The position numbers were made by a program, and so were the translations under genes. 64,000 nt of DNA from contig NZ_CP010429.1 in NCBI RefSeq assembly GCF_000974425.1, positions 4,697,501 to 4,761,500 on the forward strand, given 5' to 3'. The DNA is from Spirosoma radiotolerans (GTDB lineage: Bacteria; Bacteroidota; Bacteroidia; Cytophagales; Spirosomataceae). Below the pieces are notes generated by a model that saw nothing but the letters and a program-made list of their open reading frames with translations, ran no database searches and was not told where the DNA came from. Below are positions 51,563 through 61,500 of the stretch, one piece after another; position 1 is the first letter of the stretch; every line of letters begins with the position of its first letter.

Positions 51563-53137
51563 ATGAAACGTCGTCACTTTCTCCAGCATGCAGCCTCGTC
51601 GCTCATCTTACCGGTTCTCATCGACGGTTTCGGGGCGAAGGCGTTTGCGCGTCCGTCGTCGTTTGTGCAATCGCTCATAAACTTGGCAGATCAAACCGAC
51701 CGGGTGCTGGTGATTATCCAGTTGCAGGGCGGCAATGACGGGTTGAACATGGTGATTCCGCTCGATCAGATGGGCGTGTACACGGCACCAAACTTCCGGG
51801 GGAATATTGCCATCCCCGAAGCAAAAGCGCTCCGACTTAAAAACTTCTCCCAAACGGGCCTGCACCCGGCTATGACCGGTATGCAGCAACTGTTCAATGA
51901 CGGAAAGTTGAGTATCATACAGGGCGTATCGTATCCAACGCCCAACTTCTCTCACTTCAGAGCCAGCGATATCTGGATGACCGCCGTTGATTCCACCCAA
52001 ACAGCCGCATCAGGCTGGGCAGGCCGCTACCTCGACAAGCAATATCCCGGCTTCCCGGATAGTTATCCAACAGCGAAAATGCCCGATCCGCCAGCTATTC
52101 AGATTGGCTACGTGACGGCAACCTCGCTGCTCGGTCCGACCGATTCCATGGCCATTGTCTTGCAAGACCCTGATACCTTTGCCCGACTGGTAGGCGATAC
52201 ACCCAAAAACCCGCTTGCGAGTCAATCAGGGTATGCGGGCCAGCAGATTGATTACATTCGGCAGCAACAGGCTAGTTCAGTCAGTTATGCCAGTCAGATC
52301 AAAACGGCCGCCGGAAAGGGGAAAAATCTGGCAGCTTATCCGGCAACGAACTCGCTGGCAGCACAACTGAAAATCATTGCCCGGCTTATGAGTGGTGGCT
52401 TACAAACGAAGGTTTATTATGTAACGCTGGGCGGCTTCGATAACCACGCCAATCAGGTAGATGCCACAGACACCACAACTGGTACACACGCGAACTTATT
52501 ACGGACGCTGTCAGACGCTGTGCTGGCTTTCCAGACCGATCTGGCCCAATTGAAACTGGAAGACCGGGTGGTGGGCATGACGTTTTCAGAGTTTGGCCGA
52601 CGGGCTATTTCCAATGGCAGTCGCGGTACGGACCACGGCACCTCGGCGCCCATGTTTGTCTTTGGAACGGCCATTAAATCCCCGATGGTGGGCAAAAATC
52701 CGAACCTCAGCGACCTGGACAATAACAACCTGAAAATGCAGACCGATTTCAGGCAAGTATACGCAGCTATTCTGACGGACTGGTTTGGCACCGATGCCAG
52801 TACCGAAACGGCCGCCATCCTTCGGGATTTCCCGGTGGCTCCTGTCTTCAGGGCTCCGCAGGTCGTTACGGCCATTGACCCGACAGAAACGGCTACGAGG
52901 CTCTATCCCAATCCGGCATCGGGCGAGGTAGTTCTTGAATCAGACTGGCTAATGAAAGGCCTGAAATCGGCACAGGTTTCTGATATGCAGGGACGCCTGA
53001 TGCCATTGAACCCGGTACAGTCAACGCCGGGTTCCGTTCGATTTAATGTGGGCAATCTGCCCGTTGGCAATTACGTATTACAGGTAGAGACCGGGCAGGG
53101 CTTGTTAACGAAGCGAATATCGGTGGTCCGGTACTAA
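51563..53137 (+). CDS. DUF1501 family secreted protein with T9SS sorting domain
   Basis: The 524-residue protein starts MKRRHFLQHAASSLILP, a leader that resembles a Tat signal. The DUF1501 (sulfatase-like fold) domain fills residues 40-420, with VIIQLQGGNDGLNMVIP near residue 50, LHPAMTGMQ, and SEFGRRAISNGSRGTDHGT near residue 345. The C-terminus (from TRLYPNPASGEV, about 450) is a type A T9SS signal. It therefore acts at the cell surface or outside, together with the DUF1800 partner. The pair's function is unknown. Confidence 0.92.
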   Translation: MKRRHFLQHAASSLILPVLIDGFGAKAFARPSSFVQSLINLADQTDRVLVIIQLQGGNDGLNMVIPLDQMGVYTAPNFRGNIAIPEAKALRLKNFSQTGLHPAMTGMQQLFNDGKLSIIQGVSYPTPNFSHFRASDIWMTAVDSTQTAASGWAGRYLDKQYPGFPDSYPTAKMPDPPAIQIGYVTATSLLGPTDSMAIVLQDPDTFARLVGDTPKNPLASQSGYAGQQIDYIRQQQASSVSYASQIKTAAGKGKNLAAYPATNSLAAQLKIIARLMSGGLQTKVYYVTLGGFDNHANQVDATDTTTGTHANLLRTLSDAVLAFQTDLAQLKLEDRVVGMTFSEFGRRAISNGSRGTDHGTSAPMFVFGTAIKSPMVGKNPNLSDLDNNNLKMQTDFRQVYAAILTDWFGTDASTETAAILRDFPVAPVFRAPQVVTAIDPTETATRLYPNPASGEVVLESDWLMKGLKSAQVSDMQGRLMPLNPVQSTPGSVRFNVGNLPVGNYVLQVETGQGLLTKRISVVRY

Positions 53138-53175
53138 TTATTCCTTACCTTGTTTGCGTTAATTTAATTGAGCCG

Positions 53176-54042
53176 ATGGCCCCTCTTACGCGTAAGCAAC
53201 ACCTTTATGCCCGGCTCATTGTGGTGCCGATCGCTGCTTTTGTCGCATCGCACCTCGTATTTTACCGCCGTTTTCCATCAGAAATCAATTATCAATTCCC
53301 GTGGCCCTATTTCCTGACCGTAGCGACCGTCATGTTAAGCTGTTGGGAATCAAATCTGGCTGTTTTCCGGCGACTGGATCAGCAACTACCTTTCTATAAA
53401 AATCCGTCCAGGCGGATTCGGCGACAAATCCTTTTTGGTGGCCTGGCTACAATGGCCACATTTTCGGTCGTATTTCCGCTGGCGATTAGATTGTACAGTG
53501 GCGCCTGGCCTTTATACCCGACTATCATTTCGGGCATATTTGTTTGTGCGACCATTGCCACCGTGGTAAATGGAGCGTATGTTGGCCTGTACCTTATCCA
53601 GACTATCTACCTCGAAAAGCAACAGACTACTCAGGAACTCAATAGCCAACTGAAACAACTCCCACCCGTAAATTCATCGGAAATGATTCCTGTTGAGGCT
53701 GTGAACGGCCAGTGGCGCCTACGCCCCGATGAGATTGCGTATTTCTATTCTACAGGAGGACTGGTACTACTCATCAAGTCTGATGGGCAGCAACTAACAA
53801 CCGCCTATACCTCTTTTACAAAGTTGGGAGATCTGTTGTCAGATGCGCCTTTTTTTCAACTCAACCGGCAATTTATTGTCAACCTGAACGCCATTCGGTT
53901 TGTACAGGATGACGTCAATCAAAAGCTTTTGGTGGGCCTTACCCCGGCCTTGCACAGAAACGATCCCCACGAACAGGTTATCGTGAGTCGTTATCGGAGT
54001 GTCCAGTTCAAAAAGTGGTTTCGGCAAATCGAAGTAGCCTGA
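53176..54042 (+). CDS. Membrane-anchored LytTR transcriptional regulator
   Basis: The 288-residue protein has four hydrophobic helices (about residues 10-28, 44-62, 88-106 and 117-140). A short linker follows, then a C-terminal LytTR DNA-binding domain (about 175-285) with IAYFYSTGGLVLLI and FFQLNRQFIVNLNAI. It lacks a receiver domain, so signalling must come through the membrane part. It starts 38 bp after the DUF1501 gene and might be co-transcribed with that pair. Confidence 0.88.
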   Translation: MAPLTRKQHLYARLIVVPIAAFVASHLVFYRRFPSEINYQFPWPYFLTVATVMLSCWESNLAVFRRLDQQLPFYKNPSRRIRRQILFGGLATMATFSVVFPLAIRLYSGAWPLYPTIISGIFVCATIATVVNGAYVGLYLIQTIYLEKQQTTQELNSQLKQLPPVNSSEMIPVEAVNGQWRLRPDEIAYFYSTGGLVLLIKSDGQQLTTAYTSFTKLGDLLSDAPFFQLNRQFIVNLNAIRFVQDDVNQKLLVGLTPALHRNDPHEQVIVSRYRSVQFKKWFRQIEVA

Positions 54043-54164
54043 CCATTCATGCCCGTATTGGCTACCTTTCGTTGATTATACCGCTTGCACGGTCGTAGAG
54101 GCCACTTTATCTGTGTTTCCTTTGCATATCGGGCTGTTAGCCCTGCATAAACATATCGGAAACC

Positions 54165-54881
54165 ATGCAACCAAATCTAGTATATCTGTTCACAAAGCCT
54201 CCCCTCTGGCTGGCTGTTTTCTTCGCCCTGACAACGGCTTTGACGCTGTTTTCTTTCCTGATGGCCGTTCGGCAGTCTATGCCCAAACGCACCTTGCCCC
54301 TATTGGCTGGCTTACTCATCTGGTTGCTTTTGTTGGGTCTTTTGGCTAGTCAGGACCTTTTTCTAAACCTGAATGCGAAGCCACCCCGTCTGCCCCTGGC
54401 GGTGGTACTCCCGCTTCTGTTGATTATACTTTTATTCGTTTCGCGGGGCGGACGTCGGTTTCTGGATGCGTTATCACTCCCGGCAATTACTTATCTAAAC
54501 ACCGTTCGTGTGCTGGTTGAGATCACACTTTATGGCTTATTTATTCACCATCAAGTTCCGGAGTTGATCACATTCGAAGGGCGTAATTTTGACATTATAG
54601 CCGGTCTGACGGCACCGATAATAGCTTACTTTTCGTTCAATCGGCCTGTCTTGTCAACTCGATGGCTTTTCCTCTGGAACGTGCTGGCTTTGTTGCTTCT
54701 GACCAATGTTGTTACGCACGCAATCTTATCGACACCATTGCCTTTTCAACAATTTGCCTTTGAGCAGCCTAACGTCGCTATTCTAAAATTTCCTTATATC
54801 TGGTTACCCGGTTTTGTGGTTCCAACTGTGCTGTTAGGACATTTAGTAGCTATCCGGCGACTGCTCATTTCTCAACCGTGA
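54165..54881 (+). CDS. Polytopic membrane protein, unknown function
   Basis: The 238-residue product has about seven hydrophobic segments (from residue 14 to 232) and short polar loops, one of them with GRNFDIIAGLTAPI. I recognise no family. It lies 122 bp downstream of the membrane LytTR gene on the same strand; co-regulation is possible. It is convergent with the Hsp70-like gene, 33 bp apart, without an obvious terminator. Confidence 0.7.
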   Translation: MQPNLVYLFTKPPLWLAVFFALTTALTLFSFLMAVRQSMPKRTLPLLAGLLIWLLLLGLLASQDLFLNLNAKPPRLPLAVVLPLLLIILLFVSRGGRRFLDALSLPAITYLNTVRVLVEITLYGLFIHHQVPELITFEGRNFDIIAGLTAPIIAYFSFNRPVLSTRWLFLWNVLALLLLTNVVTHAILSTPLPFQQFAFEQPNVAILKFPYIWLPGFVVPTVLLGHLVAIRRLLISQP

Positions 54882-54914
54882 CCAATCAATAGCTAACTAA
54901 AAAGCGCCGGTTGA

Positions 54915-56213
54915 TCAGGCAATCGCCGAAGGGGCTGTGCCAGCGGATTTATTGATTTTCCCAAATCGGTTCTGGCTATCATAAGCCAGTCCAAGACCAA
55001 CGCTGGAGAGCTTGTTCTCGTCGGCAATAGCAGCATTCGGAAAGAGTTGCCTGAAAGCAACCTGGATCGAATGCACTTCGGTAGAGCCACCCGTGAGAAT
55101 GACCAGATCGATCGCTTCGCGCCGAACGCCCGCATCCTGAAGACACTGCCGGGCGGAAGCGGCTATTTTTTCAACTTCCTCCTCAATCGCCTTTTCAAAC
55201 AGGTCACGTTTTATCAATATGGAGAAATCGTCCTCGATAAAATCGAAGGCCGCTTTGTGCTCGTACTCGTCGGTAAGGGCGATTTTTGTCTCTTCAGAAG
55301 CGGCTAAAAGCGTGTGTCCAGTTTCGTGTTCAAGCACATGCAGCAACCGACCGTAGCGCTTTTTATCGTGCGATTCGTGAAGCAACTGCCGGGTTTGCAT
55401 GATCAACTTTGGTGTATAGAGAAAGTTGACCTTACTCCATTCAGCCAGATCGTGATACTGCTTTAAAGGAACTTCAAGATTTTTAGCCCCATACGTACTC
55501 CGGTAACCCAGCTCAGGCATGATGGCCGCCAGACTCAACTCTTTGTCGAAATCATTGCCGCCAATCCGAACACCCGTACTGGCCAAAATATCCGATGATC
55601 GGTCTGCTTTGTGGATGGAATTTTTCGATAGCCTGATCACCGTAAAATCCGAGGTTCCTCCGCCCAGATCAACAACGATTGCTAGTTTATCTTCGGTTAA
55701 CTTGGCTTCATGGGCAAAAGCCGCAGCAATCGGCTCAAATTGGAACTCGATATGCTTGAAGCCGATGCGCTGGGCAATGGCCCTTAACTCATCTTGCGCC
55801 CGACTATCGGCAGCCGGGTCATTATCGACAAAGTGAACGGGCCGACCCATTACCACCTGCTCGATTTCCTGACCAGCAGCCGCGTCGGCTTTATCTTTCA
55901 ACTGCTTGATAAACGAGGCTATGATTGTCGGGAAATTCATTGAAGCGCCATTCACCACGGTTCCCTGCTTCATCAGGCTGGTTCCCAACACCCGCTTTAA
56001 ACTGCGCATAAACCGCCCCGGTTGCCGATCCAGGAACATGTTGACGGCTGTCCTGCCATAAAATGCCCTGTTATCGATACTCCGGAAAAAGATAGCGCTG
56101 GGTATCGTTACATGCGCCTGCTCAACCGGAACCAGACCGATTTCGCCATTATTGTCGATGGCTATACTTGAATTTGATGTACCAAAATCTATACCGCAGG
56201 AGATTGTCGTCAT
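54915..56213 (-). CDS. YegD-like Hsp70-family protein
   Basis: The 432-residue protein has the actin/Hsp70 ATPase signatures: phosphate-1 GIDFGTSNSSIAID at the N-terminus, phosphate-2 VVDLGGGTSDFTVI (near 192), and adenosine motif ILTGGSTEVHSIQ (near 385). It stops where the peptide-binding domain of DnaK would begin, matching the short YegD group. It is a probable cytosolic ATPase/chaperone-like protein without the substrate lid. It starts about 315 bp after the LEA gene and is separated from it by three hairpins. Confidence 0.9.
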   Translation of the reverse strand: MTTISCGIDFGTSNSSIAIDNNGEIGLVPVEQAHVTIPSAIFFRSIDNRAFYGRTAVNMFLDRQPGRFMRSLKRVLGTSLMKQGTVVNGASMNFPTIIASFIKQLKDKADAAAGQEIEQVVMGRPVHFVDNDPAADSRAQDELRAIAQRIGFKHIEFQFEPIAAAFAHEAKLTEDKLAIVVDLGGGTSDFTVIRLSKNSIHKADRSSDILASTGVRIGGNDFDKELSLAAIMPELGYRSTYGAKNLEVPLKQYHDLAEWSKVNFLYTPKLIMQTRQLLHESHDKKRYGRLLHVLEHETGHTLLAASEETKIALTDEYEHKAAFDFIEDDFSILIKRDLFEKAIEEEVEKIAASARQCLQDAGVRREAIDLVILTGGSTEVHSIQVAFRQLFPNAAIADENKLSSVGLGLAYDSQNRFGKINKSAGTAPSAIA

Positions 56214-56529
56214 TTCCGTCTGTTTCAGCTATCATCGTGCAAACACCCGGCTGTGACAGGGAAATTAGTGAAACTGAACCAGCGATGCACGACCTTTCGT
56301 AAATAAAAGGGCGCAAATCTACCTTTAAAATGTGATTTTGGGATAGAATCCTTACTGGAGTGTTTGAGCTTTCGGTAAAATCCGATTTATCTTTCTTAGT
56401 AGGTCCGTTTCTTAAAACGGACCTGATGAGGTTTCTCAAAACCGAACGGTTCGTATGATTCGGTTTTGAGAAACCCCGTTGGGCAGGTTTGAGAGCCTGC
56501 CTTCACTACCTCAAACAGCCTACAACCCG
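56214..56529. other. Spacer with three tandem hairpins
   Basis: There is no gene here. Perfect hairpins lie at 56401-56424 (10-bp stem), 56430-56475 (17-bp stem, 12-nt loop) and 56482-56501 (GGCAGG stem on a TTTGAGAG loop). They follow the stop of the LEA gene (56530) and may end its transcript; the second contains a reversed copy of the TTTTGAGA core. Confidence 0.7.
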
Positions 56530-57444
56530 TTACTTCTTTAGCTTCTTGAAATCGTCCAGTGTGCCGGTAACGGTGGAGGCAAAGGTGCTATTGGCGAACG
56601 ACGAATTGCCCTTCTTGTCAATAATTTTGCAACGAAACTTAACCGAATAGGGCGTGTCTTTCTTATCGAACAACATCTTGGGCAACACACTCAGCGTTTT
56701 ACCCGGATGCGCCGTTACCGGAAAAACGACGGGCGTTGTGGCCTGTGCTTTGATCAGAATTGGCTCAGGCTGGGCTCCATCAGCGATTTCTTTTCCATCA
56801 ATAACCACCGTGTAGCGCGTGTCAGTGATGTTGAAGGGCATCTTATTCTTATTCGTAATGCTCACTTTGGCTGCCACATCCGTTCGTTTAAGGCCGAGTT
56901 TTCCAAAGTCGATGTCATCGATTTTGACCTTTGGCAGATACAGCGTTGGCAATCGTTTATCCACCGTCGTTACGAACGTTTTCTGCCCCAGAATGGGTAC
57001 ATCCAGCGCGAACTTTGCCTGCATTTTATAATTGGTGCTATCGATATCTTTTCGGTCGAGCGTTTCGAGCACCTTGATCATTTTTTTATACACGAGCTTG
57101 GCAGGCAGTACAACCAGTGTACTATCCCCCGATTTTATGTGAATCGGCTTTTTATAGGCATCGACCATCACGGGGGTGTTGGCGATGTAAAACGTATAAT
57201 CCAGTTTAGGGGATTTGAAACCAACCGGCAATGGATTATCGATCAGCATGTACAGGTTCATCCGGATGGTATCTTCACTAATGTCTGTAATCGCGAATCG
57301 GCTCATTTCCAGACGTGGCTTCATCGTATTATCGTACGGTTTGCCGGTACTTGTCTGCTTCTCCTTGATATTTCTGTACCAGATATAGGCTCCTATGCCG
57401 CCAATGAGCAACAGCACGAGCACAACTAACCCTCCCTTTTTCAT
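56530..57444 (-). CDS. LEA type 2 family membrane-anchored protein
   Basis: The frame is open from 57474, but MKKGGLVVLVLLLIGG at 57444 is the natural start, giving 304 residues with one N-terminal transmembrane anchor (about 5-23). Two LEA-2-like beta domains follow (about 45-165 and 170-290), each with the NxxPxxF pattern (IDNPLPVGF, TNKNKMPFNI). Such proteins are exposed on the periplasmic face and linked to desiccation or lipid-associated roles; the exact function is unknown. It is divergent from the META gene. Confidence 0.85.
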   Translation of the reverse strand: MKKGGLVVLVLLLIGGIGAYIWYRNIKEKQTSTGKPYDNTMKPRLEMSRFAITDISEDTIRMNLYMLIDNPLPVGFKSPKLDYTFYIANTPVMVDAYKKPIHIKSGDSTLVVLPAKLVYKKMIKVLETLDRKDIDSTNYKMQAKFALDVPILGQKTFVTTVDKRLPTLYLPKVKIDDIDFGKLGLKRTDVAAKVSITNKNKMPFNITDTRYTVVIDGKEIADGAQPEPILIKAQATTPVVFPVTAHPGKTLSVLPKMLFDKKDTPYSVKFRCKIIDKKGNSSFANSTFASTVTGTLDDFKKLKK

Positions 57445-57597
57445 AACGCATTGTTGGTTAATAAGAAAGAGCAACTGCTGGGTTAGCGTCGGTGTTCAGC
57501 TTTTGAGCAGGTTATTAGGTAATGTATCCCTGCCGAATGGGTTAAACTTTTTAGCGGCATGCAGGTCTTATACACACAACTCATTCGTTAAACTACC

Positions 57598-58374
57598 ATG
57601 CGAACTGCTTTGCTTGGCGTGCTGCTTCTGACTGCTGCCTGTCGCCGTCCGTCTACCCAATTTGCGTCTATGCTGACACCAGCTAATCAAGTAAACATTA
57701 CGGATTATAGCCAGCAATTAAAAGCAGGCGACGATCTCCTCGCGCTAGGCAATAATCCGGCCTGGTCATTGACCATCAACTCCTCGAAGAACTTCCTGCG
57801 GTTTAAAGGGCAAAACGGCGATAGCCTCACAACCCCGGCTCCTGAGCGCCAACCCGACTCCGACGGCGTTTTTCGGTACAGCACCGGTACTGAATCGAAC
57901 CGGATCAACATCGTATTCCGCCCCGATAGCTGTGTGGACAAATTATCTGGGCAACGTTATGATTATCGGGTCGAAGTCGATTTCCGGGGTAAAAACTACG
58001 TAGGCTGCGGTGCTTCTCTCCGGCAACTTGCTTTACTAAGCGACATTTGGGTGCTCACCGACCTGCAGGGCACGCCAATAGTTGCCGGTGGTCCCCGAAA
58101 AGAAGCACCCCGTTTGGAGATTTCCCTCTCCGAAGGCCGGGTTACGGGCACAACCGGCTGCAACCGACTTAATGGAACCATCAAGGCCGACACACGCCAG
58201 ATTCTGTTTGGCCCTTTAGCCACGACGAGAATGGCCTGCGACAGCAATGTTGCTCAGCTTGAGCGTAAATTCCTGAACCAACTAACGAATCCCCTGACCT
58301 ATCGAATTGGCGAAAGTCAGTTAACTTTCCTCTCGAAAGGGAAATCGGTTATGATATTTAAAAAAGTAGATTAA
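57598..58374 (+). CDS. META/HslJ-domain lipoprotein
   Basis: The 258-residue lipoprotein has a lipobox ending TAAC (Cys15). A central domain (about 45-140) resembles the COG3650-type region with LGNNPAWSLTI. A C-terminal META (HslJ-like) domain (about 150-255) shows WVLTDLQGTP, VTGTTGCNRLNG and ATTRMACD. META domains occur in heat-shock or novobiocin-resistance protein HslJ, at the envelope. It ends before a hairpin/promoter unit at 58396-58439. Confidence 0.87.
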   Translation: MRTALLGVLLLTAACRRPSTQFASMLTPANQVNITDYSQQLKAGDDLLALGNNPAWSLTINSSKNFLRFKGQNGDSLTTPAPERQPDSDGVFRYSTGTESNRINIVFRPDSCVDKLSGQRYDYRVEVDFRGKNYVGCGASLRQLALLSDIWVLTDLQGTPIVAGGPRKEAPRLEISLSEGRVTGTTGCNRLNGTIKADTRQILFGPLATTRMACDSNVAQLERKFLNQLTNPLTYRIGESQLTFLSKGKSVMIFKKVD

Positions 58375-58395
58375 CCCGGAATTACCCTTTATTTT

Positions 58396-58439
58396 AAGCG
58401 AACGGCTACACGATAGCGTTCGCTTTTTGTTTACATTTG
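58396..58439 (+). promoter_or_regulatory. Terminator of META gene followed by promoter of 58535 gene
   Basis: AAGCGAACG (58396-58404) pairs with CGTTCGCTT (58417-58425), followed by T residues. Immediately after it TACATTTG (58432-58439) matches the Bacteroidota -7 box TAnnTTTG, placing a start site near 58446 and a leader of about 90 nt. No clear -33 TTG was found. Confidence 0.55.
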
Positions 58440-58534
58440 TTTCTCAGTAAAAGTCAATCGAATCATTAAATAAGTTAACCTTTCGATTCTCTTTACCGGT
58501 CTACCCAAGCAATCTGCATAAATTGAAAAACTCT

Positions 58535-61500
58535 ATGAAAATCCTACGGCTTCCCGCCCGCGCCTTGTTGCTGGCGGGCGCGCTGGCAACGGCTGTGCCA
58601 GGCATAATGACGCCTGCCGAAGCCCAAACGGCGGCCAAACGTGTGGCTAGCAAATCGACAATGGCGTCGGCTCCAAATTCCGTTGCCCTGAATCGGGTAC
58701 TGGTCTTTTCCAGAACCAAAGGTTATCGTCATGCCTCTATTCCGGTTGGAAAACTGGCGATCATGAAACTCGGCAAAGAGAACAATTTCGCTGTCGATAC
58801 GACCGAAGATGCCTCGAAATTTACCGAAGCCAATCTTAAGCAATACAGCGCGGTAATCTGGCTCAGCACCACCGGCGATGTGCTCGACGATGCGCAGCAG
58901 GCTGCTTTTGAGCGGTACATTCAGGCGGGCGGTGGCTACGTAGGTATTCACGCAGCGGCCGATACCGAATACGACTGGCCCTGGTATAATAAACTGGCCG
59001 GAGCCTGGTTCCTCAATCACCCCAAGCAGCAGAACGCTGAAATTGAAATTGTCGACAAAAATCACCCGTCGACCAAGATGTTGCCCGACCGCTGGAAACG
59101 CTGGGACGAGTGGTACAGCTATAAGAACATTCAGCCTGACCTTAAAGTCCTGGGCAAACTGGATGAGAAAACCTATGAAGGCGGCAAAAACGGCGATAAT
59201 CACCCCTTCATCTGGCATCATGATTTTGAGGGTGGCAAGGCGTTCTATACAGGTGGTGGCCACACCGACGAGTCTTACAGCGATCCGCTGTTTTTGCAGC
59301 ATATTCTGGGTGGTATCAAATCCGTTATGGCAACTAGTCTGAAATTCGGTCAGGCCAAAACGCAGCCTTTTCCTGAAGAAAACCGCTTCGAACGGCAAGT
59401 TCTGACCGCTAACCTAGACGAACCCACGGAGCTTGTCGTGCTTGACAACGGTAAAGTACTTTTCGCTGAGCGGAAAGGTGCGCTGAAACTGTATAATCCT
59501 AAAACGAAGTCGGTGAAGGTCGTTGCCAATTTTCCGGTATTCACCAAGTTTGAATACGGTCTGATGGGCCTGAATGTTGATCCAAACTTCAAACAGAACA
59601 AATGGGTATATGCCTACTATTCGCCTATAACGGGTAAGACCGTAGCGGATACCGCTCAGCACCTGTCGCGTTTTGTGTATGACGATGTTAAGGATACACT
59701 GTTGCTGAACACGGAAAAGGTACTTTTGACAATTCCTGTTAAACGCGATGGCTGCTGCCACACGGGCGGTTCGATTGCCTGGGACCGCAAAGGAAACCTC
59801 TACCTATCGGCCGGTGATGATACGAACCCGTTCAACTCCAATGGGTTTGCACCAATTGACGAACGGCCGGGCCGTGGTGGCTGGGATGCTCGTTTAACAT
59901 CGAGCAACACCAACGATCTGCGCGGAAAAATCATGCGTATCCACCCCGAAGCGGATGGTACGTATACCATTCCCGAGGGTAACCTATTTCCAAAAGGGAC
60001 GCCAAAGACCCGTCCGGAGATTTATGTAATGGGGAATCGTAACCCCTATCGTATTTCGGTCGATCAGCGCACGGGCTTCCTGTATTGGGGCGAAGTGGGT
60101 CCCGACGCCGGTGAAAACAGCGAGAAATTTGGCCCCCGTGGTCATGATGAGATGAATCAGGCGCGCAAGGCGGGTTACTTCGGCTGGCCGCTGTTTGTGG
60201 CCGATAACCGGCCCTATCATGCCCGTTCGTTTGCGGATAGCACTACAGGAGCCCTGTTTGACCCGATGAAGCCGATCAACAACTCGCCACACAACACGGG
60301 TCTGACGGAGCTTCCTCCAGCTCAGAAAGCCTTTATTTATTACCCCTACGCTGACTCGCCGGAATTCGGTCCAATTGTCGGCAAAGGCGGTCGTAATGCC
60401 ATGGGTGGCCCCGTTTATTACTACGATGATTATGCCGAATCGGCGGTGAAATTCCCCCGCGCTTACGACGGTAAATTCTTCGCCTATGACTGGATGCGCG
60501 ACTGGATTCACCCGGTAACGATGGAAAAAAACGGCGACTTTGTGAAGATGGAATCATTCATGCCCAACACAAAGTTCTCGCACGTGATCGACATGCAGTT
60601 TGCCAATGACGGCTCTCTCTACACCCTTGAGTACGGGCAACAGTGGTTTGCCGCCAATGCCGATGCCCGCCTGTCGCGCATTACCTATAATGCGGGCAAC
60701 CGTAAACCCGTTGCCATGGCCAGTGCCAGCAAAACGGTTGGTTCAGCTCCATTGACGGTGAAATTTGACTCGAAAGGATCAATGGACTATGATGGCGATG
60801 CCCTGAAATATGCCTGGTCGTTCGGAAACGGCATGCCCAAGCAGTCGACGCCAAACCCTACAGTTACGTTCAGTAAGCCAGGTACCTATCCGGCCACGCT
60901 AACAGTGACCGATGCCGCCGGACATGTAGCCACGAAAACCATGGAGATAAAAGTTGGTAACGACGAGCCAAAAGTGGAAGTAGCCGTAGCCGGAAACAAG
61001 ACGTTTTACTTTCCTGACAAACCGGTTAAGTATTCGGTAAAGGTTATGGATAAAGAAGATGGCACCTTACAGAAAGGCATTAGCCCCGAGGATGTGACCA
61101 TGACGATCGACTACCTCGAAGGGTTCGACAAAACGATGCTTGCCCAAGGCCACCAGGCCAATTTAGGCTTCTCGTCGGGAAAACGCCTGATTGAGTTGAG
61201 CGATTGTAAGGCCTGTCATGCCATTGATAAAAAATCAATTGGACCCGCTTACATCGATGTTGCTAAGAAATACAAAGGTGCCTTCCAGATCGAAGGAAAA
61301 CTGGCGCGCAAAGTCATTACAGGTGGCGGTGGCGTTTGGGGCGAACAAGCCATGAGTGCGCACCCTCAGCTAAAAGAAAGCGAAGCGACTGATATGGTAC
61401 GCTATATTCTTTCCTTAGCCGACGAAAAGAAAGCGAACCGTCAGCCATTGGCCGGTGATTATGTACCCGCTCAACAAAAGAAGGACGGCTCATACATCCT

